DNA of 64,000 nt from an uncultured Mucilaginibacter sp. (GTDB lineage: Bacteria; Bacteroidota; Bacteroidia; Sphingobacteriales; Sphingobacteriaceae), in assembly GCA_903891475.1 (NCBI GenBank), contig CAITEP010000020.1:248001-312000 (forward strand), in the 5' to 3' direction. The notes beneath the pieces are model-generated. The model ran no database searches. It had not been told where the DNA came from and saw only the letters and a program-made list of their open reading frames with translations. Made by a program: the position numbers and the translations under genes. Shown piece after piece: positions 34,242 through 43,303 of the stretch. Every line of letters begins with the position of its first letter. The first letter of the stretch is position 1.

Positions 34242-35102
34242 TTAACCTAAATATGATTTCAAGATTTTACTTCTTGAAGTATGCCTTAATCTTTGCAAGG
34301 CCTTATCTTTAATTTGACGAACACGTTCGCGTGTTAGGTTGAATTTTTCCCCAATTTCCTCTAATGATAATGGATGATTGGTGCCTAAACCAAAAAACAG
34401 TACAATGATTTCTCGCTCTCTTTCAGTAAGCGTTGAAAGTGAACGTTTAATCTCTTCGGATAATGATTCATTAATTAAAATAGAATCGGTATTTGGTTCT
34501 TGGTTTTCAAGTACGTCAAGCAATGTGTTTTCTTCACCTTGAACAAAAGGAGCATCCATAGAAACATGCCTGCCAGAGTTACTTAAAGTATCAGATATTT
34601 TATCAACAGTAGTTTCTAAAATATCTGCTAATTCCTCTGGTGATGGCTCGCGCTCATATTCTTGTTCTAGCTTAGAAAAAGCTTTACTTATTTTACTTAA
34701 TGAACCAACTTGGTTTAAGGGTAATCGAACAATTCTTGATTGTTCGGCAATGGCCTGCAAAATAGATTGACGAATCCACCAAACCGCATATGATATAAAC
34801 TTAAAACCTTTTGTTTCATCAAAACGTTTTGCAGCTTTTATTAAACCAAGGTTACCTTCGTTTATTAAATCGCCTAAGGTAAGACCTTGATTTTGATATT
34901 GCTTCGCTACCGAAACAACAAAACGAAGATTGGTTTTGGTTAATCGTTCTAATGCAGCTTGGTCACCTTCTCTAATTTTTTGAGCTAATATTACTTCTTC
35001 TTCGGCAGTTATCAAATCAACTTTACCAATTTCATGAAGGTATTTGTCGAGTGATTGCGACTCACGATTGGTAATGGATTGCGTTATTTTGAGTTGTCTC
35101 AT
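34242..35102 (-). CDS. rpoD: Primary RNA polymerase sigma factor (RpoD/SigA)
   Basis: Housekeeping sigma-70 factor of the Bacteroidota type, 286 residues and without region 1.1. Region 1.2 ([24 protein letters not shown]) comes first, then region 2 with [43 protein letters not shown] and the -10-binding [21 protein letters not shown]. Region 3 follows, then the region 4 helix-turn-helix [29 protein letters not shown] (about 242-270). This factor recognises the TAnnTTTG/TTTG promoters seen in the window. It is transcribed alone, ending at a hairpin at 34184. Confidence 0.96.
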   Translation of the reverse strand: MRQLKITQSITNRESQSLDKYLHEIGKVDLITAEEEVILAQKIREGDQAALERLTKTNLRFVVSVAKQYQNQGLTLGDLINEGNLGLIKAAKRFDETKGFKFISYAVWWIRQSILQAIAEQSRIVRLPLNQVGSLSKISKAFSKLEQEYEREPSPEELADILETTVDKISDTLSNSGRHVSMDAPFVQGEENTLLDVLENQEPNTDSILINESLSEEIKRSLSTLTEREREIIVLFFGLGTNHPLSLEEIGEKFNLTRERVRQIKDKALQRLRHTSRSKILKSYLG

Positions 35103-35329
35103 CTAAATTTTTATCCTCAGTTCTATGTAAGAATGTAAAAGGTTCGAAGTTACAAAATTGTTATTAATTTTTAAAATGGCGAAAAAAAATTGAAAATAGT
35201 TGTGGATTATTTGATAATATTTTGGTTGATTTTCGATTAAAAAACAGCTTAATTAAAACATTTTTTTCAAAAAAAAGTCTTAAATTATTTATCCTATATT
35301 GTGACCTTAAAGTCCCATTTGTTTCCGAA

Positions 35330-36055
35330 ATGCTGAAAGAGTTATTTAGTTTAAGTAAGTATGCTATTATTGAACCCGAAACTGGTTTCAGGAATAAACT
35401 AATACTTGTTTTAAAGGTTTACCTCTCAGTGTTCTTAATTTCTATTTTTATTGCTTCACCAATAATAATTGGTATGGATAAACTTGTTGTTAAGGTTTTG
35501 CATCATGCTAGTTTGAGCCTTAAAAGTAAACAACTTATACCAAGTGTACTCCATAAATATGGCTACTTAATTGGGACTATTTATATATGCCTTATAGGTC
35601 CGATTTTTGAAGAAGTCATTTTTAGATTGGGTTTGTCATTTAAAAAAAGAAATGTGCTCATTTCCGTTTTTATCGCATTAACATATTTTACTGCAGGATT
35701 CATTCATTTCAAGTATCCTCAGATAAAATTATTGTTAGTAATTGCAGAAGCTATAATAATATGGACTTTAATGGTTGTTTTTGTTGAAAACAATGATTTG
35801 GTTATAGTAAATAAAAGGAAGGTGGTTTATTTTATAATTTCCAGTTGTTTATTTGGATTAATACATGTGTTCAATTATCGCCCAATTGATACGCATATAC
35901 TATGGGTTTATCCATTTTTTGTATTCCCTCAATTTATAATGGGCTGGGGCATTACTTATATTAGGCTCAAAAATGGTTTTATTTGGGGGATCCTATTCCA
36001 TTGTCTAATTAATTCCGTGTCAACCGCTTTTTATTTCATAGTTCATCCAATTTAA
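35330..36055 (+). CDS. CPBP-family intramembrane metalloprotease
   Basis: CAAX-protease/bacteriocin-processing family membrane protein. I prefer the ATG at 35330 (241 residues) over an in-frame TTG at 35222, because the shorter form begins just before the first helix. The four family motifs are present: Glu94-Glu95-x-x-x-Arg (EEVIFR), a Phe/His segment near 122 (FIHFKYP), FGLIHVFNY near 184, and HCLINSV near the C-terminus, with about seven hydrophobic helices. Members include Rce1-like proteases and proteins that process or confer immunity to peptide toxins, but no such substrate gene is adjacent. Its last 20 bases overlap the convergent MBL-fold gene. Confidence 0.8.
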   Translation: MLKELFSLSKYAIIEPETGFRNKLILVLKVYLSVFLISIFIASPIIIGMDKLVVKVLHHASLSLKSKQLIPSVLHKYGYLIGTIYICLIGPIFEEVIFRLGLSFKKRNVLISVFIALTYFTAGFIHFKYPQIKLLLVIAEAIIIWTLMVVFVENNDLVIVNKRKVVYFIISSCLFGLIHVFNYRPIDTHILWVYPFFVFPQFIMGWGITYIRLKNGFIWGILFHCLINSVSTAFYFIVHPI

Positions 36056-36875
36056 AAGTCTCTTTTAACCTAATTCCTTTCTCTGTTTGTTGTAATATGC
36101 AACATTCATTTATAGGGTCATGTTCAAAAAATAACACATAGTTATTTTCTACTGCCTCTGTTAATATCAACTTCTTTTCGGCTAACGTTTTTAATGGGAA
36201 CATATCATAAGCCATTACGTAGGGGAGGGGGATATGCCCGGTAGATGGTAGCAAGTCAGCCATGTACAATATTTTTCTTCGTTTATATTCAATCAATGGC
36301 AACATCATTGCATCAGTATGGCCATAAACAAATTTGATTTTTATATCTTCACTAAAATCAACTCCATCAACAGTATCAATAAATTTAAGCTGACCGCTTT
36401 CCTGTATGGGTAATATATTTTCTTTTAAAAACGATGCCTTTTCCCGGTCGTTTGGGTTAACTGCCCAATCCCAATGTTGTTGATTACTCCAATAGGTAGC
36501 GTTTTTAAAAACTGGTAATAATTTATCGTCTATTCTTTCAACAGCTCCACCAACATGGTCAAAATGTAAATGGGTTAAAAAAACATCGGTAATATCACTT
36601 CTGTTAAAGCCAAGCCTAGCAAGCGAGCCATCTAAAGTTTGGTCACCATGCAAATAGTAGTGACTGAAAAATTTAGCATCTTGTTTATTGCCAATACCAG
36701 TATCAACTAAAATTAAACGTTTACCATCTTCAATTAGTAGGCAACGCATAGCCCATGTGCATAAATTATTATCATCAGCCGGATTGGTTTTATGCCAAAT
36801 TGCTTTAGGCACAACTCCAAACATGGCTCCGCCGTCCAATTTAAAAAATCCAGTATCTATGGTATGAAGTTTCAT
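36036..36875 (-). CDS. MBL-fold metallohydrolase
   Basis: Metallo-beta-lactamase-fold hydrolase of 279 residues, cytoplasmic with no signal peptide. The metal motif HxHxDH is His102-Leu-His104-Phe-Asp106-His107 in THLHFDHVGG; later ligands are the His in VYGHTDAMM and the Asp in LYMADLLPSTGH, and a C-terminal His in FEHDP. The layout resembles N-acyl-homoserine lactonase-like and other broad hydrolases, so the substrate is open. The start at 36875 is the first ATG of the domain. It overlaps the CPBP gene by 20 bases at the 3' ends. Confidence 0.88.
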   Translation of the reverse strand: MKLHTIDTGFFKLDGGAMFGVVPKAIWHKTNPADDNNLCTWAMRCLLIEDGKRLILVDTGIGNKQDAKFFSHYYLHGDQTLDGSLARLGFNRSDITDVFLTHLHFDHVGGAVERIDDKLLPVFKNATYWSNQQHWDWAVNPNDREKASFLKENILPIQESGQLKFIDTVDGVDFSEDIKIKFVYGHTDAMMLPLIEYKRRKILYMADLLPSTGHIPLPYVMAYDMFPLKTLAEKKLILTEAVENNYVLFFEHDPINECCILQQTEKGIRLKETFKLDEL

Positions 36876-36929
36876 TTGGTAAAATTTTATTAGTTGAATT
36901 TATATTAAATTCTAAACAGTTAGTTGATA

Positions 36930-37226
36930 TTAAACCTTAAACAGCTCAATTCCATATTCCTCAAACAATTGTTTAGCCTCCTGCAATTTATTGAATTCCA
37001 ATTCCCGCAAAGGGTATATGCCTATTATATCGTTATCTAAACATAGAGAAAGCATCAGGTGAATATAATTTTCCGCGTTGGGGTTTGCTAGCTTAATTAT
37101 TGATTTTGATTTTAAAAGTAATTCGGGCAAATCCTCAAAATCACCCAAAACTGTATTTGGTGCATTAAGTTTGTTTTTTAGTTGATGTGCTTTAGCAGTA
37201 CTAGCAGCGGTTATTAATATGCCCAA
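36930..37226 (-). CDS. Small conserved-looking protein, possibly Rossmann/pre-ATP-grasp-like
   Basis: A 98-residue protein with no ATG near the start: it appears to begin at TTG 37226, 11 nt after the LolD-like stop, and the first internal Met is near residue 53. The N-terminus MGILITAASTAKAHQLKNKL looks like the first beta-alpha unit of a Rossmann or pre-ATP-grasp domain (as in carbamoyl-phosphate-synthase-like proteins), and GIYPLRELEFNKLQEAKQLFEEYGIELF closes it. No ATP-grasp part follows. Close linkage suggests co-transcription with the ABC ATPase. Function unknown; the fold guess is tentative. Confidence 0.6.
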   Translation of the reverse strand: MGILITAASTAKAHQLKNKLNAPNTVLGDFEDLPELLLKSKSIIKLANPNAENYIHLMLSLCLDNDIIGIYPLRELEFNKLQEAKQLFEEYGIELFKV

Positions 37227-37237
37227 AATAATGCTAA

Positions 37238-37888
37238 TTAAACTATTAAACCATCTTTCATTAAAACAGTTCGGTCTGATAAATCAGCCAAATCCTGATT
37301 ATGAGTTACAATAACAAATGTTTGTCTAAACTCATCTCTTAATTTTATAAAAAGCTGGTGCAGATCGAGCGCATTTGCAGAATCCAAATTACCTGATGGC
37401 TCATCAGCAAAAATGATGGCAGGGTTATTTACCAAAGCTCTCGCCACTGCAACCCTTTGTTGCTCTCCACCGGATAATTCATTTGGCTTGTGGTTTAATC
37501 TTTTTGATAGTCCTAACAGGCTCAATAATTCTGTAGCTTTCTTTTCAGCTTCTTTTTTGGCCATTCCGGCAATAAAGGCGGGGATACAAACATTTTCAAG
37601 CGCGTCAAATTCGCTCAATAAGTGATGAAACTGAAAAATGAATCCAATTTTTTGATTCCTGAAAGCACTAAGGTTTTTATTTGATAAGGTATTCAACTCT
37701 AAATTATTAATAAATAACTTACCTGAATCGGCTCTATCAAGTGTTCCTAAAATATTCAGTAATGTACTTTTACCTGCACCCGAGGCGCCAATTATGGTAA
37801 CAATTTCGCCTTTTTCTACTTCTAAATCAACTCCTTTTAGTATTGGAAGCTGACCATATGATTTTTGGATATTTTTAGCTTTAAGCAT
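37238..37888 (-). CDS. LolD-like ABC transporter ATP-binding protein
   Basis: ATPase of the MacB/LolD/FtsE class, 216 residues. Walker [10 protein letters not shown] is at 34-42, the Q-loop in FIFQFHHLL near 87, the signature [15 protein letters not shown] near 138-152, Walker [13 protein letters not shown] near 158-169 and the switch His in VTHNQDLA. The family pairs with FtsX/LolC-type permeases to extract lipoproteins or export molecules, but none is adjacent. It is followed by the small gene at 36930. A TAnnTTTG element only 4 nt before the ATG suggests a leaderless message. Confidence 0.88.
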   Translation of the reverse strand: MLKAKNIQKSYGQLPILKGVDLEVEKGEIVTIIGASGAGKSTLLNILGTLDRADSGKLFINNLELNTLSNKNLSAFRNQKIGFIFQFHHLLSEFDALENVCIPAFIAGMAKKEAEKKATELLSLLGLSKRLNHKPNELSGGEQQRVAVARALVNNPAIIFADEPSGNLDSANALDLHQLFIKLRDEFRQTFVIVTHNQDLADLSDRTVLMKDGLIV

Positions 37889-37892
37889 ATAG

Positions 37893-37900
37893 CAAAGGTA
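37893..37900 (-). promoter_or_regulatory. -7 promoter element touching the LolD-like start
   Basis: TACCTTTG on the minus strand, ending 4 nt before the ATG at 37888, with TTTA 17 nt upstream as a near -33 element (37918-37921). Transcription would start at or next to the ATG. Confidence 0.55.
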
Positions 37901-38017
37901 ATTGAATTACTGAATTGTAAAGTTGTGATATATAATTAAGAATATGAAAATCTTTTGCAAACCATGCTTATGGGATAGACAAAAAAATAGTAGATTTACG
38001 CCAAATTCTTCAAAAAC

Positions 38018-39211
38018 ATGAATATTCACGAATATCAAGGTAAAGCCATATTGAAAAGCTTTGGCGTTAGGGTTCAGGAAGGTATTGTTGCCGAAACCGT
38101 TGAACAAGCTACAGAAGCTGCACAAAAATTAAAGGAAACTTACGGGTCTGACTGGGTGGTAGTTAAAGCCCAGATACACGCTGGTGGCAGGGGCAAAGGT
38201 GGTGGTGTTAAACTAGCTAAAAATCTTGCCGAAGTAAAAGAAAAAGCGGGTAATATTTTAGGCATGCAATTGGTTACACACCAAACTGGTCCCGAAGGTA
38301 AAAAGGTTTACAAGGTTTTAATTGCTCAGGATGTATATTATCCTGGAGAAAGCGAAACCAAAGAATATTATATGAGTGTTTTACTTGATAGGGCTAAAGG
38401 TCGTAACATCATCATGTATTCAACCGAGGGTGGTATGGATATTGAAGAGGTTGCCGCTCATACACCTCATTTGATATTTAAAGAAGAAATTGACCCAAAA
38501 GTTGGGCTGCAAGGTTTTCAGGCTCGTAAAATAGCCTTTAATCTTGGTCTTTCTGGCGATGCTTTTAAGGATATGGTAAAATTCATTACCTCTTTATATA
38601 ATGCCTATATAGCAACCGATTCTTCCATGTTCGAGATTAATCCGGTTCTTAAAACTTCTGATAATAAAATTTTGGCAGTTGACGCGAAGGTAAATTTGGA
38701 CGATAACGCATTATACCGTCATCCTGATTTTGTTGCTTTACGCGATTTGAATGAGGAAGACCCTATGGAGGTTGAAGCAAGTAAATCAAACCTAAACTAT
38801 GTAAAACTTGACGGTAATGTTGGTTGTATGGTAAATGGTGCAGGTTTGGCTATGGCAACCATGGATATTATTAAAATAGCCGGTGGTCAACCAGCTAACT
38901 TTTTAGATGTAGGCGGAACCGCCAATGCTGAAACTGTAAAGGCTGCTTTCAACATTATTTTGAAAGACCCGCATGTTAAAGCCATTTTGATAAATATTTT
39001 TGGTGGAATTGTTCGTTGCGATAGGGTTGCTCAAGGTGTTATTGACGCTTATCACGAAATTGGCAACATTCCGGTTCCAATTATTGTGAGGTTACAAGGA
39101 ACTAATGCCGTGGAGGCAAAACAATTGATTGATAATTCAGGTTTGAAAGTATTTTCGGCCATATTATTAAAAGAAGCTGCCGAAAGGGTAAAAGAGGTTT
39201 TAGCACTTTAG
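38018..39211 (+). CDS. sucC: Succinyl-CoA synthetase (ADP-forming) subunit beta
   Basis: Beta subunit of succinate-CoA ligase in the citric acid cycle. The 397 residues begin with the standard MNIHEYQGKAILKSFGV ATP-grasp start. The nucleotide-binding segment VVKAQIHAGGRGKGGGVK is near 45-65, FEINPV with its Glu and Asn ligands is near 206-211, and the C-terminal ligase domain has DVGGTANAETV and NIFGGIVRCDRVAQGV. The alpha subunit gene sucD is not adjacent, which is usual in this phylum. A heptamer array begins four bases after the stop codon. Confidence 0.96.
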   Translation: MNIHEYQGKAILKSFGVRVQEGIVAETVEQATEAAQKLKETYGSDWVVVKAQIHAGGRGKGGGVKLAKNLAEVKEKAGNILGMQLVTHQTGPEGKKVYKVLIAQDVYYPGESETKEYYMSVLLDRAKGRNIIMYSTEGGMDIEEVAAHTPHLIFKEEIDPKVGLQGFQARKIAFNLGLSGDAFKDMVKFITSLYNAYIATDSSMFEINPVLKTSDNKILAVDAKVNLDDNALYRHPDFVALRDLNEEDPMEVEASKSNLNYVKLDGNVGCMVNGAGLAMATMDIIKIAGGQPANFLDVGGTANAETVKAAFNIILKDPHVKAILINIFGGIVRCDRVAQGVIDAYHEIGNIPVPIIVRLQGTNAVEAKQLIDNSGLKVFSAILLKEAAERVKEVLAL

Positions 39212-39215
39212 TGAT

Positions 39216-39250
39216 TTGGTCAATAGGCAGTAGTCATTGGTCAGTAATCA
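39216..39250 (-). repeat. Heptamer tandem array, left arm of an inverted pair
   Basis: On the minus strand five contiguous units: TGATTAC, TGACCAA, TGACTAC, TGCCTAT, TGACCAA. It starts four bases after the sucC stop. Eighteen of 19 bases at 39216-39234 are the reverse complement of 39415-39433. Confidence 0.7.
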
Positions 39251-39412
39251 TTAGGTTATTGTTTTCATCATTGCTCTTGATGGCTAATTAATTTCACTAA
39301 TTCGTTAATGTATTCATTGTTTTTATTTACTGATTTTTAGTTTAACAAAAATTTAATAACATTGATAATTTTGATTAGGACATTTTTTGTTTTTAGCCAC
39401 ATAGTTAAAGAC

Positions 39413-39464
39413 TCACTACTGACTATTGACCAATGACCAAATGATCCAATGATAAAATGACCAT
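39413..39464 (+). repeat. Heptamer tandem array, right arm of an inverted pair
   Basis: Units TCACTAC, TGACTAT, TGACCAA, TGACCAA in register, then TGATCCA, TGATAAA and TGACCAT each spaced by one extra A. It ends seven bases before the ATG of the 67-residue gene. The 160 bp between the two arms is AT-rich and non-coding. Confidence 0.7.
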
Positions 39465-39470
39465 CTAAAT

Positions 39471-39674
39471 ATGTATATTATAAAAGTTAAAGGCGTAGCA
39501 AAAATTCCTGATTATGTGCAGTTAAGGGATGATAAGTTTACCTTATTGGCTTATTTTAGATTGGATAGACCGGAAAAATCATTGGATAGGATAGGACTTC
39601 AAGATAAGACCGAGTACATAATGAATCTTGCAAAAGATTTACCTTTTGGACAAATATTAAAGTTAGATTTTTAA
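39471..39674 (+). CDS. Small hypothetical protein upstream of the FtsE-like gene
   Basis: A 67-residue soluble protein (MYIIKVKGVAKIPDYVQLRDDKFTLLAYFRLDRPEKSLDRIGL). It has no signal or membrane segment and looks like a compact alpha/beta or beta-rich fold. I do not recognise a named family. It ends four bases before the FtsE-like ATG, so the two are almost certainly co-transcribed, and its good composition supports it being real. Its location next to a division-type ABC ATPase hints at, but does not show, a related role. Confidence 0.7.
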   Translation: MYIIKVKGVAKIPDYVQLRDDKFTLLAYFRLDRPEKSLDRIGLQDKTEYIMNLAKDLPFGQILKLDF

Positions 39675-39678
39675 AAGA

Positions 39679-40362
39679 ATGGCGGGTAATTCAATAATTA
39701 AACTGCAAAGTGTTGATATTTTTCAACAAAAACACCTTGTTTTGTCGGGCGTAAATCTTCAAATTGATAAGGGAGATTTTGTGTGGTTAATTGGACAAAC
39801 AGGTTCTGGAAAAAGCAGTTTATTAAAAGTAATATACGGAGATTTAAACATTCAAACAGGAAATGCCCAAGCTTGTGGCTATATTTTAAAAGATATTAAA
39901 GAAAAGGATATTCCTTTTTTGAGGCGTAAATTGGGAATCGTTTTTCAAGACTTTCAATTACTTACCGACCGCACAGTAGAAGAAAATCTTCAGTTTGTTA
40001 TGGAAGCTACTGGCTGGACAGATAAAAAACTCATTGCAAATCAGGCACTAGAGGTATTAGAGAAAGTTGGCTTACGCTCGAAAATAAAAAAAATGCCTCA
40101 TGAGCTTTCCGGAGGCGAGCAGCAGCGGATTGTAATTGCTAGAGCATTGTTAAACGACCCAGAGATTATTCTTGCAGATGAGCCTACTGGCAACCTCGAC
40201 CCAGAAACTTCCGAAGAAATTATTTTATTATTAAAAAGTATTAGCCAGCAAGGTACCGCGGTTTTAATTGCTACACACGATTACCATATTATCAGGGCAT
40301 TTCCATCTCGTATTATTAAATGCGAAAAAGGAAAGGTTTTAGAAGATGCGCTTATTGGATAA
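39679..40362 (+). CDS. FtsE-like ABC transporter ATP-binding protein
   Basis: ABC ATPase of 227 residues, most like the cell-division ATPase FtsE. Walker [10 protein letters not shown] is at 39-47, then [24 protein letters not shown] (the Q-loop region characteristic of FtsE), [16 protein letters not shown] near 142-157, Walker [16 protein letters not shown] and the switch His in IATHDYHII. FtsE works with the membrane protein FtsX to control peptidoglycan hydrolysis at the septum; ftsX is not next to it here. It follows the 67-residue gene by four bases and no gene follows closely in the same direction. Confidence 0.88.
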   Translation: MAGNSIIKLQSVDIFQQKHLVLSGVNLQIDKGDFVWLIGQTGSGKSSLLKVIYGDLNIQTGNAQACGYILKDIKEKDIPFLRRKLGIVFQDFQLLTDRTVEENLQFVMEATGWTDKKLIANQALEVLEKVGLRSKIKKMPHELSGGEQQRIVIARALLNDPEIILADEPTGNLDPETSEEIILLLKSISQQGTAVLIATHDYHIIRAFPSRIIKCEKGKVLEDALIG

Positions 40363-40568
40363 TTGAGCTACTCGATTTGATATTCTATTTCCGGTCGGTT
40401 ATGTATTTTAAGAAGGATTCTAGCTTTATAGAATGCCTATTAAAACAACTGCCAATGGGTAATTGATTTATACCCTATGTAATGCCAAAAAATACTTTTT
40501 GAAATTAGTATGCTGTCAACTTGTCGGCTTTATGGCTGTGGCAAGGTACTTGATTAGCCATATTAGCT

Positions 40569-41174
40569 ATGAATTTTAACGACATGTTGAAGAAAAAAAA
40601 TAAAGAGAACCCACATAAAGAGGCTACTGTTGAAACAGATGTAATAAATGAAATTATACCTGAAAACGATGAAACCCATGGCGTGCTTGAAAATGAAGAA
40701 TTAAAGGAGGATGCAAATGCTCCGAGTGCGATTGATATAGTTAAGGAAGAATTGGCATTGGCTAACGACAAATATTTGCGCTTGTTTGCTGAATTTGACA
40801 ACTTTAGACGCAGAACTGTAAAAGAACGTGAAGATGCAAGAAAGTTAGAAGGGAAAGACCTTATTGTTTCTCTGCTTTCGGTATTGGATGATTTTGAACG
40901 TGCAGCCAAGGCAATGGAAAATGTAACAGATGTTGCTCCGGTTAAAGAAGGTTTGGTTATAGTTCAAAATAAATTAAAGAATATACTAACCCAAAAAGGC
41001 CTTAAGGCAATGGAATCAATAGGTACCCCGTTTGATCCCGAATTGCAGGAAGCCATTACCAATGTGCCGGCTCCAAATGAAGAAATGAAGGGTAAGGTAA
41101 TTGATGAAATGGAAAAAGGTTATTTTTTGAACGATAAGGTGATTAGATTTGCTAAAGTAATTGTTGGCAATTAA
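40569..41174 (+). CDS. grpE: Nucleotide exchange factor GrpE
   Basis: Co-chaperone that releases ADP from DnaK. The 201 residues have an acidic, low-complexity N-terminus (about 1-55), a long coiled-coil dimerisation helix containing LALANDKYLRLFAEFDNFRRRTVKERED (about 60-88), and a C-terminal beta domain ending VIDEMEKGYFLNDKVIRFAKVIVGN, the family signature. dnaJ follows 127 bp later in the same direction, so the pair is probably one heat-shock unit; dnaK is not in the window. I see no CIRCE element upstream. Confidence 0.95.
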   Translation: MNFNDMLKKKNKENPHKEATVETDVINEIIPENDETHGVLENEELKEDANAPSAIDIVKEELALANDKYLRLFAEFDNFRRRTVKEREDARKLEGKDLIVSLLSVLDDFERAAKAMENVTDVAPVKEGLVIVQNKLKNILTQKGLKAMESIGTPFDPELQEAITNVPAPNEEMKGKVIDEMEKGYFLNDKVIRFAKVIVGN

Positions 41175-41301
41175 TAAACAAATCTGTTTTTGTTCATTTA
41201 AATCATAATTCCAGGTTTAATTAAATCAGTTGATATTCTTATTTTGCTATCGACCTGTTTGAATAGCTATACTATTAATGAAGATTATAATAACTTAATA
41301 A

Positions 41302-42465
41302 ATGTCTAAAAGAGATTATTACGACGTATTAGGCGTAACAAGAGGTGCCGATGCCGAGGAAATAAAGAAAGCCTATCGGAAGATGGCCATTAAATATCAT
41401 CCTGATAAAAATGAGGGAGATAAGGCCGCTGAAGAAAAGTTTAAAGAAGCTGCGGAGGCCTATGAGGTATTAAGCAATCCGGAAAAGCGTCAACGATACG
41501 ATCAGTTTGGTCATGCTGCCAATGCACATTCCGCCGCTGGTGGTGGTTATGGCGGCAGTATGAATATGGACGATATATTTAGCCAGTTTGGTGATATTTT
41601 TGGAGGAGGCAGTCCGTTTGAAGGTTTTTTTGGAGGAGGTAGACAAGGAGGTAGTACAGGTGGGCGTAGGGTAACTAAAGGCACTAATCTTAGAATCAAA
41701 GTACGTCTAGCATTGGAGGAAATTGCCAATGGAGCCGAAAAGAAGATAAAAGTTAACAAGCAAATTGTTTGTAAAACTTGCGACGGCTCGGGTGCTAAAG
41801 ATCGTGCATCGTTTCAAACTTGTAAAACATGCGGAGGTGCAGGTGCAGTGCGCAGAGTTACCAATACTATATTAGGGCAGATGCAAACTACCAGTACTTG
41901 TCCTACTTGTAATGGAGAAGGTTCAACTATTCTTTCAAAATGTACAGTATGCTCTGGCGACGGGGTGGTACGTGGTGAAGAAACAATTAGCATAAACATA
42001 CCAGCTGGCGTAAGTGAAGGTATGCAGTTAAGCATGGGCAGTAAAGGTAATGCGGCACCAAGAGGTGGAATACCCGGCGATTTGATTATTTTAATTGAGG
42101 AAATACCCCATGAAACTTTAAAACGCGACGGTAACAACGTAATTTATGATTTACACATAAATTTTGTTGATGCAGCATTAGGTACTAGCGTAGAAGTGCC
42201 AACAATAGATGGGAAAGCTAAGATAAAAATTGATCCGGGTACACAAGGGGGTAAAATATTACGATTAAAAAGCAAAGGAGTACCTGAAGTAAATTCATAC
42301 AATAGAGGCGACCAATTGGTGCATATAAATATTTGGACACCAAAAGCATTAAGCAGAGAGGAACGTGAAATATTAGAGAAACTTCAAAGCTCACCAAATT
42401 TCAAACCAAATCCTGGAAAAAATGATAAAAGTTTCTTTGAAAAGATGAAAGAATACTTTGAATAA
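41302..42465 (+). CDS. dnaJ: Chaperone protein DnaJ
   Basis: Type I J-domain co-chaperone that stimulates DnaK ATPase and delivers unfolded clients. The 387 residues contain a J-domain with His33-Pro34-Asp35, a Gly/Phe-rich linker (about 73-125), a zinc-binding domain with four CxxCxGxG repeats ([32 protein letters not shown]), and two C-terminal substrate domains. All eight zinc cysteines are present. It sits after grpE and ends with a terminator at 42504. Confidence 0.97.
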   Translation: MSKRDYYDVLGVTRGADAEEIKKAYRKMAIKYHPDKNEGDKAAEEKFKEAAEAYEVLSNPEKRQRYDQFGHAANAHSAAGGGYGGSMNMDDIFSQFGDIFGGGSPFEGFFGGGRQGGSTGGRRVTKGTNLRIKVRLALEEIANGAEKKIKVNKQIVCKTCDGSGAKDRASFQTCKTCGGAGAVRRVTNTILGQMQTTSTCPTCNGEGSTILSKCTVCSGDGVVRGEETISINIPAGVSEGMQLSMGSKGNAAPRGGIPGDLIILIEEIPHETLKRDGNNVIYDLHINFVDAALGTSVEVPTIDGKAKIKIDPGTQGGKILRLKSKGVPEVNSYNRGDQLVHINIWTPKALSREEREILEKLQSSPNFKPNPGKNDKSFFEKMKEYFE

Positions 42466-42503
42466 TTAAGCAATCAGCATTTAATATTGTTAAAAAATAT
42501 ATA

Positions 42504-42540
42504 AAAACCGGATTTTTAAAACAATCCGGTTTTGTTTTTT
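42504..42540 (+). terminator. Rho-independent terminator after dnaJ
   Basis: Stem AAAACCGGAT/ATCCGGTTTT with a 10-nt loop and a following T-run, 38 nt after the dnaJ stop. Confidence 0.85.
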
Positions 42541-42653
42541 TTAACTTGATTTTATTGTATTTGCCTAATTAACTTTTTTTTAATTCAGCTAAATTATAAT
42601 TTAATAACAATTCCAATAATCTTCAACCTTTTATCTTATCTTTATCACCTTAA

Positions 42654-42995
42654 ATGGAAGATAGAAAATATTTAACTACCTGGAAAAGGTACCTGCCGGT
42701 TATTCGTTTGCATATTAAAAAGAGCCTCGTTGAGGAGCAGCAATTTAAGTTAAACATTACCGATTTTGAATCTGCTGGCGATCGTGGAAAATCAGGTTAT
42801 ACTTTTAATATCACCATGGAAAATGGGAAGGTTATCAATAATATTAGCGGTAGTGCGGTAGCTCGAGATTTGTTTGAAGCATTAAAATCAGACGAATTGA
42901 TAAAAGCTATGCTAATGGATAAGCATGTTAAAATAAGCGTTGGAAAATCATTTATGCTTACTATTAAAACAACACATATTTCCGTCTATAAGTAG
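42654..42995 (+). CDS. Hypothetical protein, 113 residues
   Basis: Soluble cytoplasmic-looking protein starting MEDRKYLTTWKRYLPVIRLHIKKS. The middle (FKLNITDFESAGDRGKSGYTFNITMENGKV) looks like beta strands and the rest is mixed helix and strand (ALKSDELIKAMLMDKHVKISVGKSFMLTIK). I recognise no named family. It has its own ATG and lies in a clean 190-bp upstream gap after the dnaJ terminator, so it is probably a separate transcript. Function unknown. Confidence 0.65.
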   Translation: MEDRKYLTTWKRYLPVIRLHIKKSLVEEQQFKLNITDFESAGDRGKSGYTFNITMENGKVINNISGSAVARDLFEALKSDELIKAMLMDKHVKISVGKSFMLTIKTTHISVYK

Positions 42996-43065
42996 GCTGT
43001 GTTTTCTTCTTTATTACAATAAAAAATCTTCCACCTAATTGTGGAATCTTAATTCATGGTTTTAT

Positions 43066-43290
43066 TTATCGAAAGCACTGATTAAAAGCAACCAAAACTT
43101 TTAAAAACACTTCCCTATCCACTCCATATACGCTTGGCTGGGATGGCTTTAACGGCATACCATTTTTAAACAATATTGGAAATAGGGCAATAAAATCCGT
43201 TCTGGAAATTTCATGCTTTAGCCAAGGGTCTGCATTGTGAATTTCTTCCAATCGCATTTCAAACAATGGAATTTTTATTGGGTCTATCAT
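43066..43290 (-). CDS. Small hypothetical protein downstream of the glycosyltransferase
   Basis: A 74-residue protein from the ATG at 43290, 13 nt after the stop of the glycosyltransferase gene, hence likely co-transcribed. The longer frame to 43329 would start at a TTG inside that gene and is less likely. The sequence (MIDPIKIPLFEMRLEEIHNADPWLKHEISRTDFIALFPILF) is soluble and mixed, with Pro-rich PLKPSQPSVYG near 50. No family recognised. Whether it is functional or a short chance frame is uncertain. Confidence 0.5.
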   Translation of the reverse strand: MIDPIKIPLFEMRLEEIHNADPWLKHEISRTDFIALFPILFKNGMPLKPSQPSVYGVDREVFLKVLVAFNQCFR

Positions 43291-43303
43291 TATTGAGCTG
43301 TGT

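Noticed and set aside
39216..39464. Reading the inverted arrays as an insertion sequence
   Set aside because: The 160-bp core has no transposase frame and no clear target duplication is visible; reported as a repeat pair only.
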